From positions 1 through 39,456 of the forward strand of contig CAJXWZ010000044.1 of assembly GCA_913062815.1 (NCBI GenBank): a DNA stretch of 39,456 nucleotides, given 5' to 3'. The notes under the pieces were generated by a model, which was given only the letters and a program-made list of their open reading frames with translations, was not told the origin of the DNA and made no database searches. Source of the stretch: an uncultured Colwellia sp. Lineage in GTDB: Bacteria > Pseudomonadota > Gammaproteobacteria > Enterobacterales > Alteromonadaceae. The position numbers and the translations under genes were made by a program. Shown piece by piece: positions 25,674-35,700 of this stretch. Numbering within the stretch: position 1 is the first letter of the stretch; the number at the start of each line of letters is the position of its first letter.

Positions 25674-27224
25674 ATGAAGATTAAGAACTTAATTAGTTTA
25701 TTAGCATTAATTGCTACTGTTACAGGCTGTGGCAGTGATAGTTCATCAAGCAGTGACAAAATGGAAAGTGCCATTGATTTATACATGGCAGCCATTCCGT
25801 TTACCGATGAAAATTTAAAACAATGCATAGAAAATGGCATTGTTGAACAAAGCATTACTACGTCGAAAGAATTAACATCATTGAGTTGTTCAGCACCCAT
25901 TTCAAATGTTCACGGTTTACACTATTTTTCAGCATTAGCCACACTTGATTTAACTAATGCTGGTATGTCTTGTTTAGCTATTGACGAAATGCAAACGCAA
26001 GCTGTTGAACGTGCTGCGGTTGATGAGGATGAAAGCATTACGCAAGTGATTCAACCCGCAGGTTGTTTTTACAACCAAATTGCATTTAATGATTTATTAT
26101 TGAAAGCGTGTGTTGCGGATGAAGTTTCCCTTAATGGTTGGACAAGCAACGAACAATTAGCATATTTGTCATGTTCAGAACCCGCAATTAATGATGTTGC
26201 TGGTCTAGAAAACTTTATTAACTTAGCACAGTTAGATCTAAGCCAAACAGCAGTGCCATGTGTCGATTTAAGTAACTTACAAGCAGAATTACCCAATACA
26301 GATATTGTTACCCCGGCAACTTGTTTGATAGACAATATTGTTTTTAGTCAACCAGTGCAAGAGTGTGTTGATACCCAAGCCCCTGATAGTGGTTTAGTTG
26401 TAGATTTTCATAGCTTAAGTTGTAATTCACCTGAAATAGTTGAATTAACTGGTTTAGAAAAACTGACCTCGTTAGCTACGTTAAACCTTGTAGGTACATC
26501 AGTTGATTGTGATGAATTAGGAGAGTTAGGAAAAATCTTAATTAATACCACTATTGCCAAACCAACAACCTGTGAAATAACTCCAGAAACGCTTTTAAGC
26601 GACTTACCTCCATTTGAAGACCCAATAATGGCAGCGTGTATTTATAAAAAGGGTAATGAAAATGCTGTAAAAGTTGGCGATATAGTCGTATTAAATTGTG
26701 GCGCGACGACAGGTGTACCTGATAAAGAGGTCAGTTCATTGGGCGGCTTAGAAAATTTAGTTTCTATGCAGTCCTTAATCATTAATGCGACCAAAGTGGA
26801 CAGCTTCCAACCATTAAAAGATCACCCTTCGTTAAAAGTTTTGAGCATTTTTAACCTTAAGCGTCTCAATAATGATGACATGGTGTTTGTACACGAAAAC
26901 ATGACTTATTTGGAGAACTTAAATATGGGCGGGGCAACAGGCATGAAGGATTATGCCAAGTTCAATTCGATGACAAACCTATATTTTCTTGGTTTGGCCA
27001 ATCAAAACTTAGCAGGCGATGACTTAGGTACGCTAGGTGAGCTCACTAATTTGGAAACGCTAAACATGAAGGCAAATAAATTGACAACGATAGAAGCATT
27101 ACATTCTATGACAGGTTTGACCGAGTTGAACGTCACCAAGAATCCAAACTTGTCGTGTGAGCAAATTAATGCCTTTAAAGTGGCGGTACCAACAGCCAAT
27201 GTCACCATGGACCAAGGTTGTTAG
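25674..27224 (+). CDS. Leucine-rich-repeat lipoprotein with cysteine-phased modules
   Basis: A 516-residue lipoprotein, probably on the cell surface or periplasmic face of the outer membrane. The lipobox is T-V-T-G-C with Cys19, then a Ser-rich linker. Residues about 40-330 contain four related modules of 85-95 residues. Each has a Cys in an LKxC-like start, a Cys in SLSC or YLSC, an LRR-like stretch (such as GLENFINLAQLDLSQT), a Cys soon after it, and a P-x-T-C end. The C-terminal third has ordinary LRRs (LGGLENLVSMQSL, LTNLETLNMKANKLTTIEALHSMTGLTELNV) and ends in Cys. Its place right after receptor 2 suggests a receptor partner or surface glycan-binding protein, a role SusD-like proteins play in Bacteroidetes. 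No catalytic motif is visible, so this role is inference. Confidence 0.8.
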   Translation: MKIKNLISLLALIATVTGCGSDSSSSSDKMESAIDLYMAAIPFTDENLKQCIENGIVEQSITTSKELTSLSCSAPISNVHGLHYFSALATLDLTNAGMSCLAIDEMQTQAVERAAVDEDESITQVIQPAGCFYNQIAFNDLLLKACVADEVSLNGWTSNEQLAYLSCSEPAINDVAGLENFINLAQLDLSQTAVPCVDLSNLQAELPNTDIVTPATCLIDNIVFSQPVQECVDTQAPDSGLVVDFHSLSCNSPEIVELTGLEKLTSLATLNLVGTSVDCDELGELGKILINTTIAKPTTCEITPETLLSDLPPFEDPIMAACIYKKGNENAVKVGDIVVLNCGATTGVPDKEVSSLGGLENLVSMQSLIINATKVDSFQPLKDHPSLKVLSIFNLKRLNNDDMVFVHENMTYLENLNMGGATGMKDYAKFNSMTNLYFLGLANQNLAGDDLGTLGELTNLETLNMKANKLTTIEALHSMTGLTELNVTKNPNLSCEQINAFKVAVPTANVTMDQGC

Positions 27225-27385
27225 TTAACTATTTCATTTAAATTTTACTGAGGCGCCACTAAAAATGATTTTATTAGTAAAAAAATCACATTGTAGTCAT
27301 TAAATAATGAGTATTGATTGGTTTTTATTAATAATGTACCTTGGTGGCGTTGTTTTTAATATTATAAATAAACAAGAGTTGTTTT

Positions 27386-28612
27386 ATGTTTAAGGTAAAT
27401 TCAATTGCGATAGTAATCGCATTGCTTGCAAACTTGTTTCCTTCAACTGTCGTTGCTGGTGATAAAGTTGACCAAACTGTTGCACCTAGTGCTGCAATGA
27501 AGCGTTATCAGGAAGTTTGGCAAAGTAAGAACCCGTATGATAATGAGTTTTATAGTTCATTTCGTTATAGGCCGCTCAAAGGTCTTGAAATGGAAGCAGG
27601 AGTAAGTCGTCGGGATGCTAGCCAAATCATAAATGTCGATGGTACATATTATGTGTATTACACCAAAGTGGTGATGAAGAAGCCTCCAGTTGGTTATCAA
27701 AAAGCAGATGAGAATACGCCTGCCAATACTTGGGATTTGGCTGATATCTTTTATGCAACGTCAAAAGATAGTGTCACTTGGCAAGAACAAGGCTTAGCAG
27801 TTCCTCGAGGACCTAAAGGTGAATTTGATGATAGAAGTGTTTTCACTCCTGGTGTATTGGCATGGCAAGGTAAATACTATCTTTATTATCAAGCAGTAAA
27901 ATGGCCATATAACCAAAGAACTAAAAACGTTATTGGTATGAGCTGGTCTGATAGCCCTTCAGGACCTTGGCACCGTCATCCTGAGCCAATCTTAACACCG
28001 GGGAAAAGTGGCGTTTGGAAAGGTGAAAAGCCAATTCGCTCGAAAATTGAGGAAGAAGGAGACTTTGATAGTCTAAAAGTGCATGACCCATTCTTGTTAG
28101 TGTTCAATGATAAAATTCACCTTTATTACAAAGCTCACCCTATGGGCTTGTCAGGAAAACTAAAACTCACTTATCCGGACTTTTCTGGGGGACTGGCAAC
28201 AGCTGATAGCCCATTTGGACCTTTTATTAAACATCCTCAAAATCCGGTACTAAATAGTGGTCATGAAGTGGTTTTATGGCCATATAAATCAGGCATTGCT
28301 GCTTTAGTTACTGCCAATGGACCAGAAAAAAATACTATTCAATGGTCACCAGACGGCGTGAATTTTGAAATTAAATCTCACGTTGTTCTGCCGCCAGATG
28401 CTGCAGGTCCTTATGTACCTGATGCCTATACCAATACAAAAAATGGTCAAGGTATCACCTGGGGAATATCGCATGTAGCTCAACGGAAAAATCAGCCATG
28501 GCCACACTTGATCCGCTTTGAAACCGATTTGACTGGACATAAAACCAGAAGGCTCAAACGAGAAAATATTCGTTTCACTACAGAAGCATTATTTAACGCA
28601 GATAAGCGTTAA
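27386..28612 (+). CDS. GH117-like alpha-1,3-anhydro-L-galactosidase (neoagarooligosaccharide hydrolase family)
   Basis: A 408-residue exported hydrolase with a five-bladed beta-propeller. The signal peptide ends near residue 24 (TVVA|GD). Blocks typical of GH117 are VDGTYYVYYTKV, FDDRSVFTPGVLAWQGKYYLYYQAV, LKVHDPFLLVFNDKIHLYYKAHPMG and GPFIKHPQNPVLNSGHEVVLWPYKSGIAALVTANGPEKNTIQWSPDGVNFEI, including Ser291-Gly-His-Glu-Val295. GH117 enzymes release 3,6-anhydro-L-galactose from the non-reducing ends of agar and porphyran oligosaccharides. A second, partial member lies at the right edge. It follows the LRR lipoprotein by about 160 bp and precedes a small EF-hand gene by 18 bp. The family assignment rests on recalled motifs; GH43-like relatives are the alternative. 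Confidence 0.82.
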   Translation: MFKVNSIAIVIALLANLFPSTVVAGDKVDQTVAPSAAMKRYQEVWQSKNPYDNEFYSSFRYRPLKGLEMEAGVSRRDASQIINVDGTYYVYYTKVVMKKPPVGYQKADENTPANTWDLADIFYATSKDSVTWQEQGLAVPRGPKGEFDDRSVFTPGVLAWQGKYYLYYQAVKWPYNQRTKNVIGMSWSDSPSGPWHRHPEPILTPGKSGVWKGEKPIRSKIEEEGDFDSLKVHDPFLLVFNDKIHLYYKAHPMGLSGKLKLTYPDFSGGLATADSPFGPFIKHPQNPVLNSGHEVVLWPYKSGIAALVTANGPEKNTIQWSPDGVNFEIKSHVVLPPDAAGPYVPDAYTNTKNGQGITWGISHVAQRKNQPWPHLIRFETDLTGHKTRRLKRENIRFTTEALFNADKR

Positions 28613-28630
28613 TTTAATTGGAGATAAGAT

Positions 28631-28867
28631 ATGAAAAAAATACTTATATTGTTGGCAACACTTGCAATAGTTTTTGGCGCAACTGCTGGTCAAAGAGACT
28701 TTGCTAAATTAGATAAAGATCAGGATGGGAAATTATCTAAAGCAGAGTTTTTACATCGCATCAAAACCGAAAAAATTGACCAGATGACAAAAGTATTTGT
28801 CAATCGAGATAAGAATAAAGATGGTTATTTAGTTGTAGATGAATACACCATCAAATCAAAAAAATAA
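28631..28867 (+). CDS. Small exported EF-hand calcium-binding protein
   Basis: A 78-residue protein with a signal peptide (residues 1-20, ending ATA|GQ) and two EF-hand loops: Asp28 to Glu39 (DKDQDGKLSKAE) and Asp60 to Glu71 (DKNKDGYLVVDE). Both have canonical calcium ligands at positions 1, 3, 5 and 12. It is periplasmic or exported. It sits 18 bp behind the GH117 gene and just before the transporter, with GGAG as ribosome-binding site, so it is probably co-transcribed. Its partner and function are unknown; calcium buffering or stabilising a neighbouring enzyme is a guess. Confidence 0.85.
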   Translation: MKKILILLATLAIVFGATAGQRDFAKLDKDQDGKLSKAEFLHRIKTEKIDQMTKVFVNRDKNKDGYLVVDEYTIKSKK

Positions 28868-28939
28868 GTAACAATTCAGCGTGTCTTTGTAAAGTACACT
28901 GGCTTGATTGCTGTTCATAAATATAACGATAAGAGATGA

Positions 28940-29962
28940 ATGCAAATGACTGATTTAACAACCGGAATAGGTTTTGCGCTAATAGCAGGCCTAATGCTTG
29001 GTTTATACGCTTTGCCGCAAAAGTACACGCAAGGCTTTAAAGAAGAAAACACTTGGGCACTATTTTTTATGCTTACCATGTTTGTTGTGCCGATTATCGC
29101 TACGTTTGGCATTATGAACGGTGTGAGTGAGGTTTTCTCTGCCATTTCATCTGAAGTGTTACTGACCATGGTCGGCGCCAGTATTTTGTGGGGCATAGGC
29201 GTAATGATGTGGGGCAAAGCAATCCACCATATAGGATTGTCTCTTGGCTTTAGTTTGTTTATTGGCACTGTAATACTTGTGGGTTCATTATTACCGTTTT
29301 TTGTTGATGGCGTACCGCAAGGTAATGCGCTTATCGCCATAGTACTTGGCTTGTCTTTTGTTTTATTTGGCGTACTTGCAAACGGCCGAGCAGGAATTTT
29401 ACGAGAAAAAGATAATCTAGAACAAGAGCCTAACGGCCAGCAAGGCTCCATGACAAAAGGTATTTCTATCGCGATAATTGGTGGATTACTGGCAACTGGT
29501 TTTAGCTTAGCGAATGCAGTTGGTCGACCTCCATTACACGAGGCAAGTCTTGCTCAAGGAAATCCTGAATGGGTAACGGCGCTTGCCGTAATGTTTCCTA
29601 TATTCTTAAGTGGCGGAGTTATCATGGCTGGCTATTTTGCTTGGCAACTTTCAAGTAAAAAAGCATGGTCATCGTTTAAAACCCCTCACGTGAGTAAAAA
29701 TGTATTGTTAATTTTGATGATGGCGTTTTTTCATTATGCTGCATCGGCAGTATTTGCCTACTCAGCTTTTAAATTAGGCACTTCGGGCAATACTGTCGGT
29801 TATGCCATTTTCAATACGGCGTGTGTCGTTACTGCCATAGTTAGTGGTATTTTCACTGGTGAATGGAGTCAAACATCAAGTAAGGCAAGACGTACCATGT
29901 ATTCGGGCTTAGCGAGTATGGTTACTGGTATTTTGATCATTTCAGTCGGTAATAATTTTTAA
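28940..29962 (+). CDS. RhaT-family L-sugar/proton symporter
   Basis: A 340-residue inner-membrane protein with about ten hydrophobic segments, of the L-rhamnose/proton symporter family (drug/metabolite transporter superfamily). The family-like opening GIGFALIAGLMLGLYALPQKYTQGFKEENTWALFF is followed by ASILWGIGVMMWGKAIHHIGLSLGFSLFIGT and, near the C-terminus, GYAIFNTACVVTAIVSGIFTGEW. Known RhaT moves L-rhamnose; here the neighbourhood (L-galactonate operon, GH29, GH117, epimerase) makes L-galactose or a related L-sugar the likely cargo. It lies 72 bp after the EF-hand gene and 26 bp before the epimerase gene, in one + strand operon. ATG at 28940 is used; a second ATG two codons later is equally possible. 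Confidence 0.87.
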   Translation: MQMTDLTTGIGFALIAGLMLGLYALPQKYTQGFKEENTWALFFMLTMFVVPIIATFGIMNGVSEVFSAISSEVLLTMVGASILWGIGVMMWGKAIHHIGLSLGFSLFIGTVILVGSLLPFFVDGVPQGNALIAIVLGLSFVLFGVLANGRAGILREKDNLEQEPNGQQGSMTKGISIAIIGGLLATGFSLANAVGRPPLHEASLAQGNPEWVTALAVMFPIFLSGGVIMAGYFAWQLSSKKAWSSFKTPHVSKNVLLILMMAFFHYAASAVFAYSAFKLGTSGNTVGYAIFNTACVVTAIVSGIFTGEWSQTSSKARRTMYSGLASMVTGILIISVGNNF

Positions 29963-29988
29963 AAATCAACCTTAGAAGGAAGCAAAAA

Positions 29989-31032
29989 ATGCATATTACA
30001 CAAAAACCTTTCGGTGAAATTGATGGTAACTCTGTCGAGCTTTATGAATTATCAAACAGTAATGGTATGTCGATTAAAATTACCAATTATGGGGGAATTG
30101 TTACCTCGATAAAGGTTCCTGATCGTGATGGGAGTATTGATGATATTGTTTGTGGTTTTGATAATTTAGCCAGTTATTTTAGTGAAGAATATAAGGCCAA
30201 TGCGCCTTATTTTGGTGGGATTGTCGGCCGTTATGCAGCAAGAATAAAAGACGGAAAATTTTCTTTAAACGATCAGCAATATACCCTAGCGACTAATAAT
30301 GCGCCTAATCATCTTCACGGTGGTACTGTTGGCTTTGATAAACGTATTTGGCAAGCAACAAGTTTTAAAGAAGATGATGCGGTTGGTTTATCTTTAACAC
30401 TGCTTTCAGTTGATGGCGATGAAGGTTATCCGGGCAACTTGTCGGTAAAAGTGCAATATCGTTTAACCAAAAGTAATGTCTTTAAGATCACTTATCAAGC
30501 AAGTACAGATGCTGCGACACCATTGTCGTTAACCAATCATACTTATTATAATTTAACGGGTTTTAAAGACAATATTAAAAGCCATGAATTACAAATAGCC
30601 GCCGATCAAATACTACTACCAGACAATACCAATGTACCTGTTGGTCCAGTTAAGGTTGTCGCGGGCATTGAAAATTTTAATGAACAAAAAATATTGGGTC
30701 ATTCTATTGATGCATTAGATTTTGGTTTTGAACACTATTATATTTTTTCAAAAGCATTTGATGCTAAGCATCAGGTAGCTCAAGTGTTTGAACCACAGTC
30801 TGGCAGAACAATGAAGGTGGTAACGACAGATCCGGGTATGTTGTTTTATACCGGTCATTTTACCTCCGATAAACTTAAGCGCGAAAGTGGTCAGCAGTAT
30901 GGTCAGTATCGAGCAATGTGTTTTGAAACGTCTAAATTTCCTAATGGACCTAACATTACGCAAGCACCTAAGAGTATTCTTGAGCCAAATGAAACATATT
31001 TTGAAGAAACTGAGTTTCATTTTAGTTGGTAA
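29989..31032 (+). CDS. Aldose 1-epimerase (GalM family)
   Basis: A 347-residue mutarotase catalysing alpha/beta interconversion of an aldose, classically galactose. Motifs: ITNYGGIVTSIKVPDRDG, GGIVGRYAARIKDGKFSL, NAPNHLHGGTVGFDKRIWQ with the first catalytic His, LTNHTYYNLTGF with the second His, and CFETSKFPNGPNI with a Gln/Glu-containing C-terminal region. No signal peptide, so cytoplasmic. AGAAGGAAG is a strong ribosome-binding site. Its stop codon (31030-31032) lies 26 bp before the GH29 start. With the RhaM-type mutarotase in the divergent operon this gives two unrelated mutarotases, plausibly one for D-galactose and one for L-galactose. Confidence 0.93.
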   Translation: MHITQKPFGEIDGNSVELYELSNSNGMSIKITNYGGIVTSIKVPDRDGSIDDIVCGFDNLASYFSEEYKANAPYFGGIVGRYAARIKDGKFSLNDQQYTLATNNAPNHLHGGTVGFDKRIWQATSFKEDDAVGLSLTLLSVDGDEGYPGNLSVKVQYRLTKSNVFKITYQASTDAATPLSLTNHTYYNLTGFKDNIKSHELQIAADQILLPDNTNVPVGPVKVVAGIENFNEQKILGHSIDALDFGFEHYYIFSKAFDAKHQVAQVFEPQSGRTMKVVTTDPGMLFYTGHFTSDKLKRESGQQYGQYRAMCFETSKFPNGPNITQAPKSILEPNETYFEETEFHFSW

Positions 31033-31058
31033 ATCATCAAAGGGAATTATTGAAAGAT

Positions 31059-32636
31059 ATGAAAACAAAATTATTGCTACTCGCTTCAGCATTGGCTATG
31101 TCATCAATGGCATCTGCTGATAAATATCAAGCTGATTGGCAGTCGCTTTCAGCACATCAACAGGCACCTGAATGGTTTAAAGATGCGAAATTTGGCATAT
31201 ATTTCCATTGGGGGCCTTATTCTGTGCCAGCGTATGGTAATGAGCACTATCCGCGTACTATGTATGGTCACCCTAGCGGTAAAAAGCCGATAGAAAATAA
31301 ACAAAAGCGCAATTATAACTTAGGCGTTGGTTTTCAAACATTTCGTGAGCATGAACATCATAAACAAGCGTTTGGTGAGCCCAAAGATGTTGAATATCAC
31401 GACTTAATCCCTCAATTTACTGCTACTAATTTTAACGCGGAAGAATGGGCTGACTTATTCTATTTATCAGGGGCTAAGTTTGCCGGACCCGTGGCTGAGC
31501 ATCATGATGGTTATGCCATGTGGGACTCTGAGATAACACCGTGGAATGCTGCTGACACAGGACCTAAAAGGGACATTGTAGGTGAAATGGCAAAAGCGAT
31601 TCGTAAACGTGACATGAAATTCATCACCACTTTTCATCATGCTAAAGGGGGAGATCCAGGTAAGCAAGCCGCTAAAAAGCGCAGACAATGGCATTATTAC
31701 GGACGAGAGCAATACATGTTGCGTAATAACAGCGAATTTAAAGATACCGCTGATCTGCAAAAGCTCTACGGTTCAATGCCTCGCAAAGCATGGCTTGATA
31801 TGTGGAATGGTAAGTTAGAAGAAGTGATTGATAATTATCAACCCGACATGATTTGGTTTGATTCATGGTTAGACCGTATTCCAGAAAGCAATCGCCAAGC
31901 GTTTGCAGCTTACTATTTAAATGCCGCTGAGCAGTGGGATAAAGAGGTGATGATCACCTATAAACAAGAAGACATGCCGCAATCTGTTGGTGTGGTTGAT
32001 TTTGAAAAAGGGCGTATGGATAAATCAACGCCTTATAGTTGGTTAACCGATGATACGATTAGCGCTGGCACATGGACAACAACGGGCAGTTGGTCGTATA
32101 CCGAAGAGTTAGAGATAAAATCATCAAAAGAAATTATTCATACGCTAATTGATATTGTCAGTAAAAATGGCCAGTTATTATTAAATATCTCGCCTAAAGC
32201 AAATGGTGTTATCCCACAAGCCCAAAAAGATTCTCTACTTGGCGTTGGGAAATGGTTAAGAGCCAATGGTGAAGCTATTTATAATACTCGTCCATATACT
32301 ACGTATGGTGAAGGACCTAAACGGTTAAAATCTTCAGGGCACTTTGTTGAAATGGATGGCGCTTATAACCAAGAGAACATTCGCTTTACCACCAATGGCA
32401 ATACTATTTATGCTATCCAAATGGGCTGGCCAGGAAGTCATAAAAAAGTGTTAATTAAAAGCTTGTCGAAAGAAAAACTTGCCGGTTTAAACGTTAGTAA
32501 AGTTAGCGTTGTTGATTCTTCTGAGGAAATAATCTGGCGAATGACAACGCAAGGCTTGGAAATTATCTCTCCTTTTAAAGCGTCTAATAAAGTGGCAATA
32601 AGCTATAAAATTGAAACTACTAAAATAACCAAATAG
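31059..32636 (+). CDS. GH29 glycosidase (alpha-L-fucosidase family, probable alpha-L-galactosidase)
   Basis: An exported glycosidase of 525 residues. ATG at 31059 gives a clean signal peptide (cleavage ASA|DK near residue 20); TTG at 31050 with AGGGAA upstream is an alternative three codons earlier. The GH29 barrel shows WFKDAKFGIYFHWGPYSVPAYGNEHYPRTMY, FAGPVAEHHDGYAMWDS, the nucleophile motif MIWFDSW with Asp268, and LLNISPKANGVIP. GH29 contains alpha-L-fucosidases, but members in porphyran loci act on alpha-L-galactose, which differs only by a 6-hydroxyl. The adjoining L-galactonate pathway and the absence of a fuconate pathway make alpha-L-galactosidase more likely here. The acid/base residue could not be fixed by eye. 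It is followed by a hairpin terminator. Confidence 0.87.
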   Translation: MKTKLLLLASALAMSSMASADKYQADWQSLSAHQQAPEWFKDAKFGIYFHWGPYSVPAYGNEHYPRTMYGHPSGKKPIENKQKRNYNLGVGFQTFREHEHHKQAFGEPKDVEYHDLIPQFTATNFNAEEWADLFYLSGAKFAGPVAEHHDGYAMWDSEITPWNAADTGPKRDIVGEMAKAIRKRDMKFITTFHHAKGGDPGKQAAKKRRQWHYYGREQYMLRNNSEFKDTADLQKLYGSMPRKAWLDMWNGKLEEVIDNYQPDMIWFDSWLDRIPESNRQAFAAYYLNAAEQWDKEVMITYKQEDMPQSVGVVDFEKGRMDKSTPYSWLTDDTISAGTWTTTGSWSYTEELEIKSSKEIIHTLIDIVSKNGQLLLNISPKANGVIPQAQKDSLLGVGKWLRANGEAIYNTRPYTTYGEGPKRLKSSGHFVEMDGAYNQENIRFTTNGNTIYAIQMGWPGSHKKVLIKSLSKEKLAGLNVSKVSVVDSSEEIIWRMTTQGLEIISPFKASNKVAISYKIETTKITK

Positions 32637-32646
32637 CTCACTTTTA

Positions 32647-32674
32647 ATATGGCTGTGAACTACAGCCATATCTT
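32647..32674 (+). terminator. Hairpin terminator after the GH29 gene
   Basis: ATATGGCTGT and ACAGCCATAT form a perfect 10-bp stem around GAACT, then a T-rich but interrupted tail. It probably ends the operon that includes the transporter, epimerase and GH29 genes. Confidence 0.65.
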
Positions 32675-32718
32675 CTATTTACTTAGTAAACACCTTTTAA
32701 CTTCGCAGTGTGAGCAAT

Positions 32719-35700
32719 ATGAATAAAAGCAGATTATCGATGAATCTTGGTTGGATTAATATCTTATTTATTAATGTAATTATTTTGTTCAATAGCATTG
32801 TTATTGCTACTGAGAACAAGCCCTTTTTAGCTAAATCAGAAATTTTATTTACTCAACCTTTATGGCACGAACTTAACTCTCAAAATCATGGTAAATATGA
32901 AAAATACCAAGTAGATTCCACAATGTGGGGCTTCCTACCGCCAACCTTTTCAAATTTTGATGCACAAAATAACTTTGATGAAAGCATGCAAAATTACGTC
33001 GAGGGGATTTTGCAGCATAACGGTGCTGATATTGATTGGGTGTCTCGTATAGAGTGGGATGTGATTTGGCGGGGAATGACAACTAAATACCCTCAACAGT
33101 ACCATAATGCTATGGTCAAGCGTTTAGATGGCTCCTCTCTTGAGATAAAATGGTTTCCTGGGCATTATTATTTTTCAACTCATGCCCCATTATTTAAAGA
33201 ATATATTGAATGGCAGATCAAAGATATTGCTTTTTACGGTGAAGCAACAAATCCAGAAACTGTCGATGCGATATTATTCGACTCTCAACATACCGCACCT
33301 GCGCAATATCATTTAGGTGGTGGCTTTAGTGATGATTGCCAGAGCAACTTCAATACTTGGTTAACAAACAAGTATTCTCAAGTTGAACTTAACGCGATGG
33401 GAATCGTTAACATTGAAGAGTTTCATTATGGTAGCTATTTAAAGTCGTTAGGTTATACGGTTGAGACTTATGAAGCAGCAACAATGAGCGGCGTCGACAT
33501 TCCTTTGGGTGAAACCTTTAAATTTTTCCTACAAGCATGGAATAAAGAGTATTTGGCTGAATTAGTAAATTTCACTGATAAGATTGCCAAAGACAAAGGC
33601 TACCCTAAAAAGGAAAATGGTAGCTATATTGATGTGGGTTCAAGCTCACCAATTTTAGATCCTTATTTTAAAGGTATTCGTTTTGCTCCGATTGATGAAT
33701 TTGATTTTTATGTACAAGAGTTTAACCATAAAGCGCCATTAGCAACGATCAGCAGTGAAGTGATGCTGATGTATAAATTGGCAGAAGCATTAGACAAACC
33801 GTTAGCGTTAACGGGCCAACCTAATACTGATTGGAATTATATGGTCGACAACCCTGATGCGACTGATTTAGTTAAAGGCTGGATAGCGCAAGCATATGCT
33901 AATGGCGCCGTATTTATGGCGCCCGAACATATGTGGTCATATAACGATCAAGGACAACGATATTATGACGCCAACGATGGTGATTATGATTACATTTATC
34001 GTTGGATTGCACAAAACAATTACTTGTTTGATAACTTTGAATCTGTCGCCAAAGTTGGGCTTGTGCATAGCCATGCGGCCTATCGTAACAATCGATATGA
34101 TCAGTTGGATGTATTTTCGGCTGCCGCCGATCTGATGGAAAACAACATTCCTTATAAATTATTGATAGCAGGGGATGAGTGGTGGCCTAAATACCTTACT
34201 GAAACGAAACAAATTACCCAAATTGAGAACTATCAAGCGGTGGTACAAACGCCTTTTAATGGCGTTTCACTTGACCCTCTTCAACAGAAAGTACTCGATG
34301 ACAATAAAAGTAAACTTGTTACTTGGCCAAACTTAGCCGAATTAAAGCAATTGCACGCAATTGAAATTACCGTTAGTGCAAATAACGTGGCTAGTTTTCC
34401 ACGAGTAAATAATGAGTTCCCTCACGAAAATCCGCCACATATTATTCATCTTGTTAATCGCGATTATAAAAAAGAAACGGCAACAATTAATGCTAAAACC
34501 AATTTAGTGGTTACTGTTTCAGATACCTTATTTGGTAAAACCCTATTTTCTGCTCGTTTTAACCAAGCAGGGCAGTCACCAATAGTGCTGAATGTAGAGC
34601 ACAATGAAGGTATTGCGACGATTACTATCCCTAAGTTAGTTAACTGGGGCATCCTAGAGCTTTTTGCCAGTGACACGGTTCCTGATAAATCAGAATTTTC
34701 GCCAAGAGTTAAAACCGTACTCACCGAAAGTTTTGATCAAAACCAACAGCCTGATGAGAACGGTTTTGTACGCATCGATAGTCAAGGTGACAATAACGAG
34801 CAGATCCACAGGTTTGAACAAAAATGGGCATGGGGAGCATTTTCATCTGGAGGTAATATTAGCCAAAATAATCAATGGGGCGGTATCGTTCAGTTTCAAG
34901 ATGGTGCTAAAAAAGGTTCTCGAATCTATACCCGTTTCGATAAAAATACCGAATTAAATGCTGAATCAACGGCTAATGTATCCAGTGTGTGGCTCGACAT
35001 ATCTGCTCTGGATGCTAATTTAATATTCAATATATCACAGTCACCAGCTCAACAATGGGCCATGATAATTAGAGACGACAACACTTGGTGGCGCTCATCT
35101 GCCATTGATATCCCAATACAAGATTGGGATTCAACTAGAACTGCGTCTGTGAACATTCATCAATTATCTTGGTATAGCAGTGAACAAATCACTGATGCAA
35201 TTATCGATATGGATCAAGTCGATTTTGAAGGAGAGGGAAATGTTGTCTTTTCAATACCAGGCACGCCTAATTTAAATAAAATTTCTGGCTTTGGTATTAT
35301 CGCGCTTGAAGATGCTAATGATACCATTGCTATTAATGAGCTAGGGTTAGCGAATGTTTATGCCTATACACCAGCTAATTTATTAGATGATGACTTTGAC
35401 AATGACGGTTGTATCAATGCTGATGATGCCTTTCCTGAAGACCCACAAGAATGTCTAGATAGTGATAATGATGGCATTGGTAACAATGCCGATCTCGATG
35501 ATGACAATGATGGCGTTACCGATAATGCAGATGCTTTTCCATTCGATAGCACAGAATCAATTGACACAGATGGTGATGGCATTGGTAACAATGCTGACAA
35601 CGATGATGATAATGATGGTTATTCAGATAGCGCAGAAATTGCCGCTGGCAGTGATCCGCTTTTGGCTTCATCGATTCCAGTAAAAACTGAAACGGTAACT

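Noticed and set aside
27225..27385. Inverted GGCGCCAC ... GTGGCG pair upstream of the GH117-like gene
   Set aside because: Arms are short and nearly 100 bp apart; likely chance.
35385..35640. Independent minisatellite
   Set aside because: The repeats stay in frame and encode thrombospondin type 3 calcium-binding units, so protein structure explains them.
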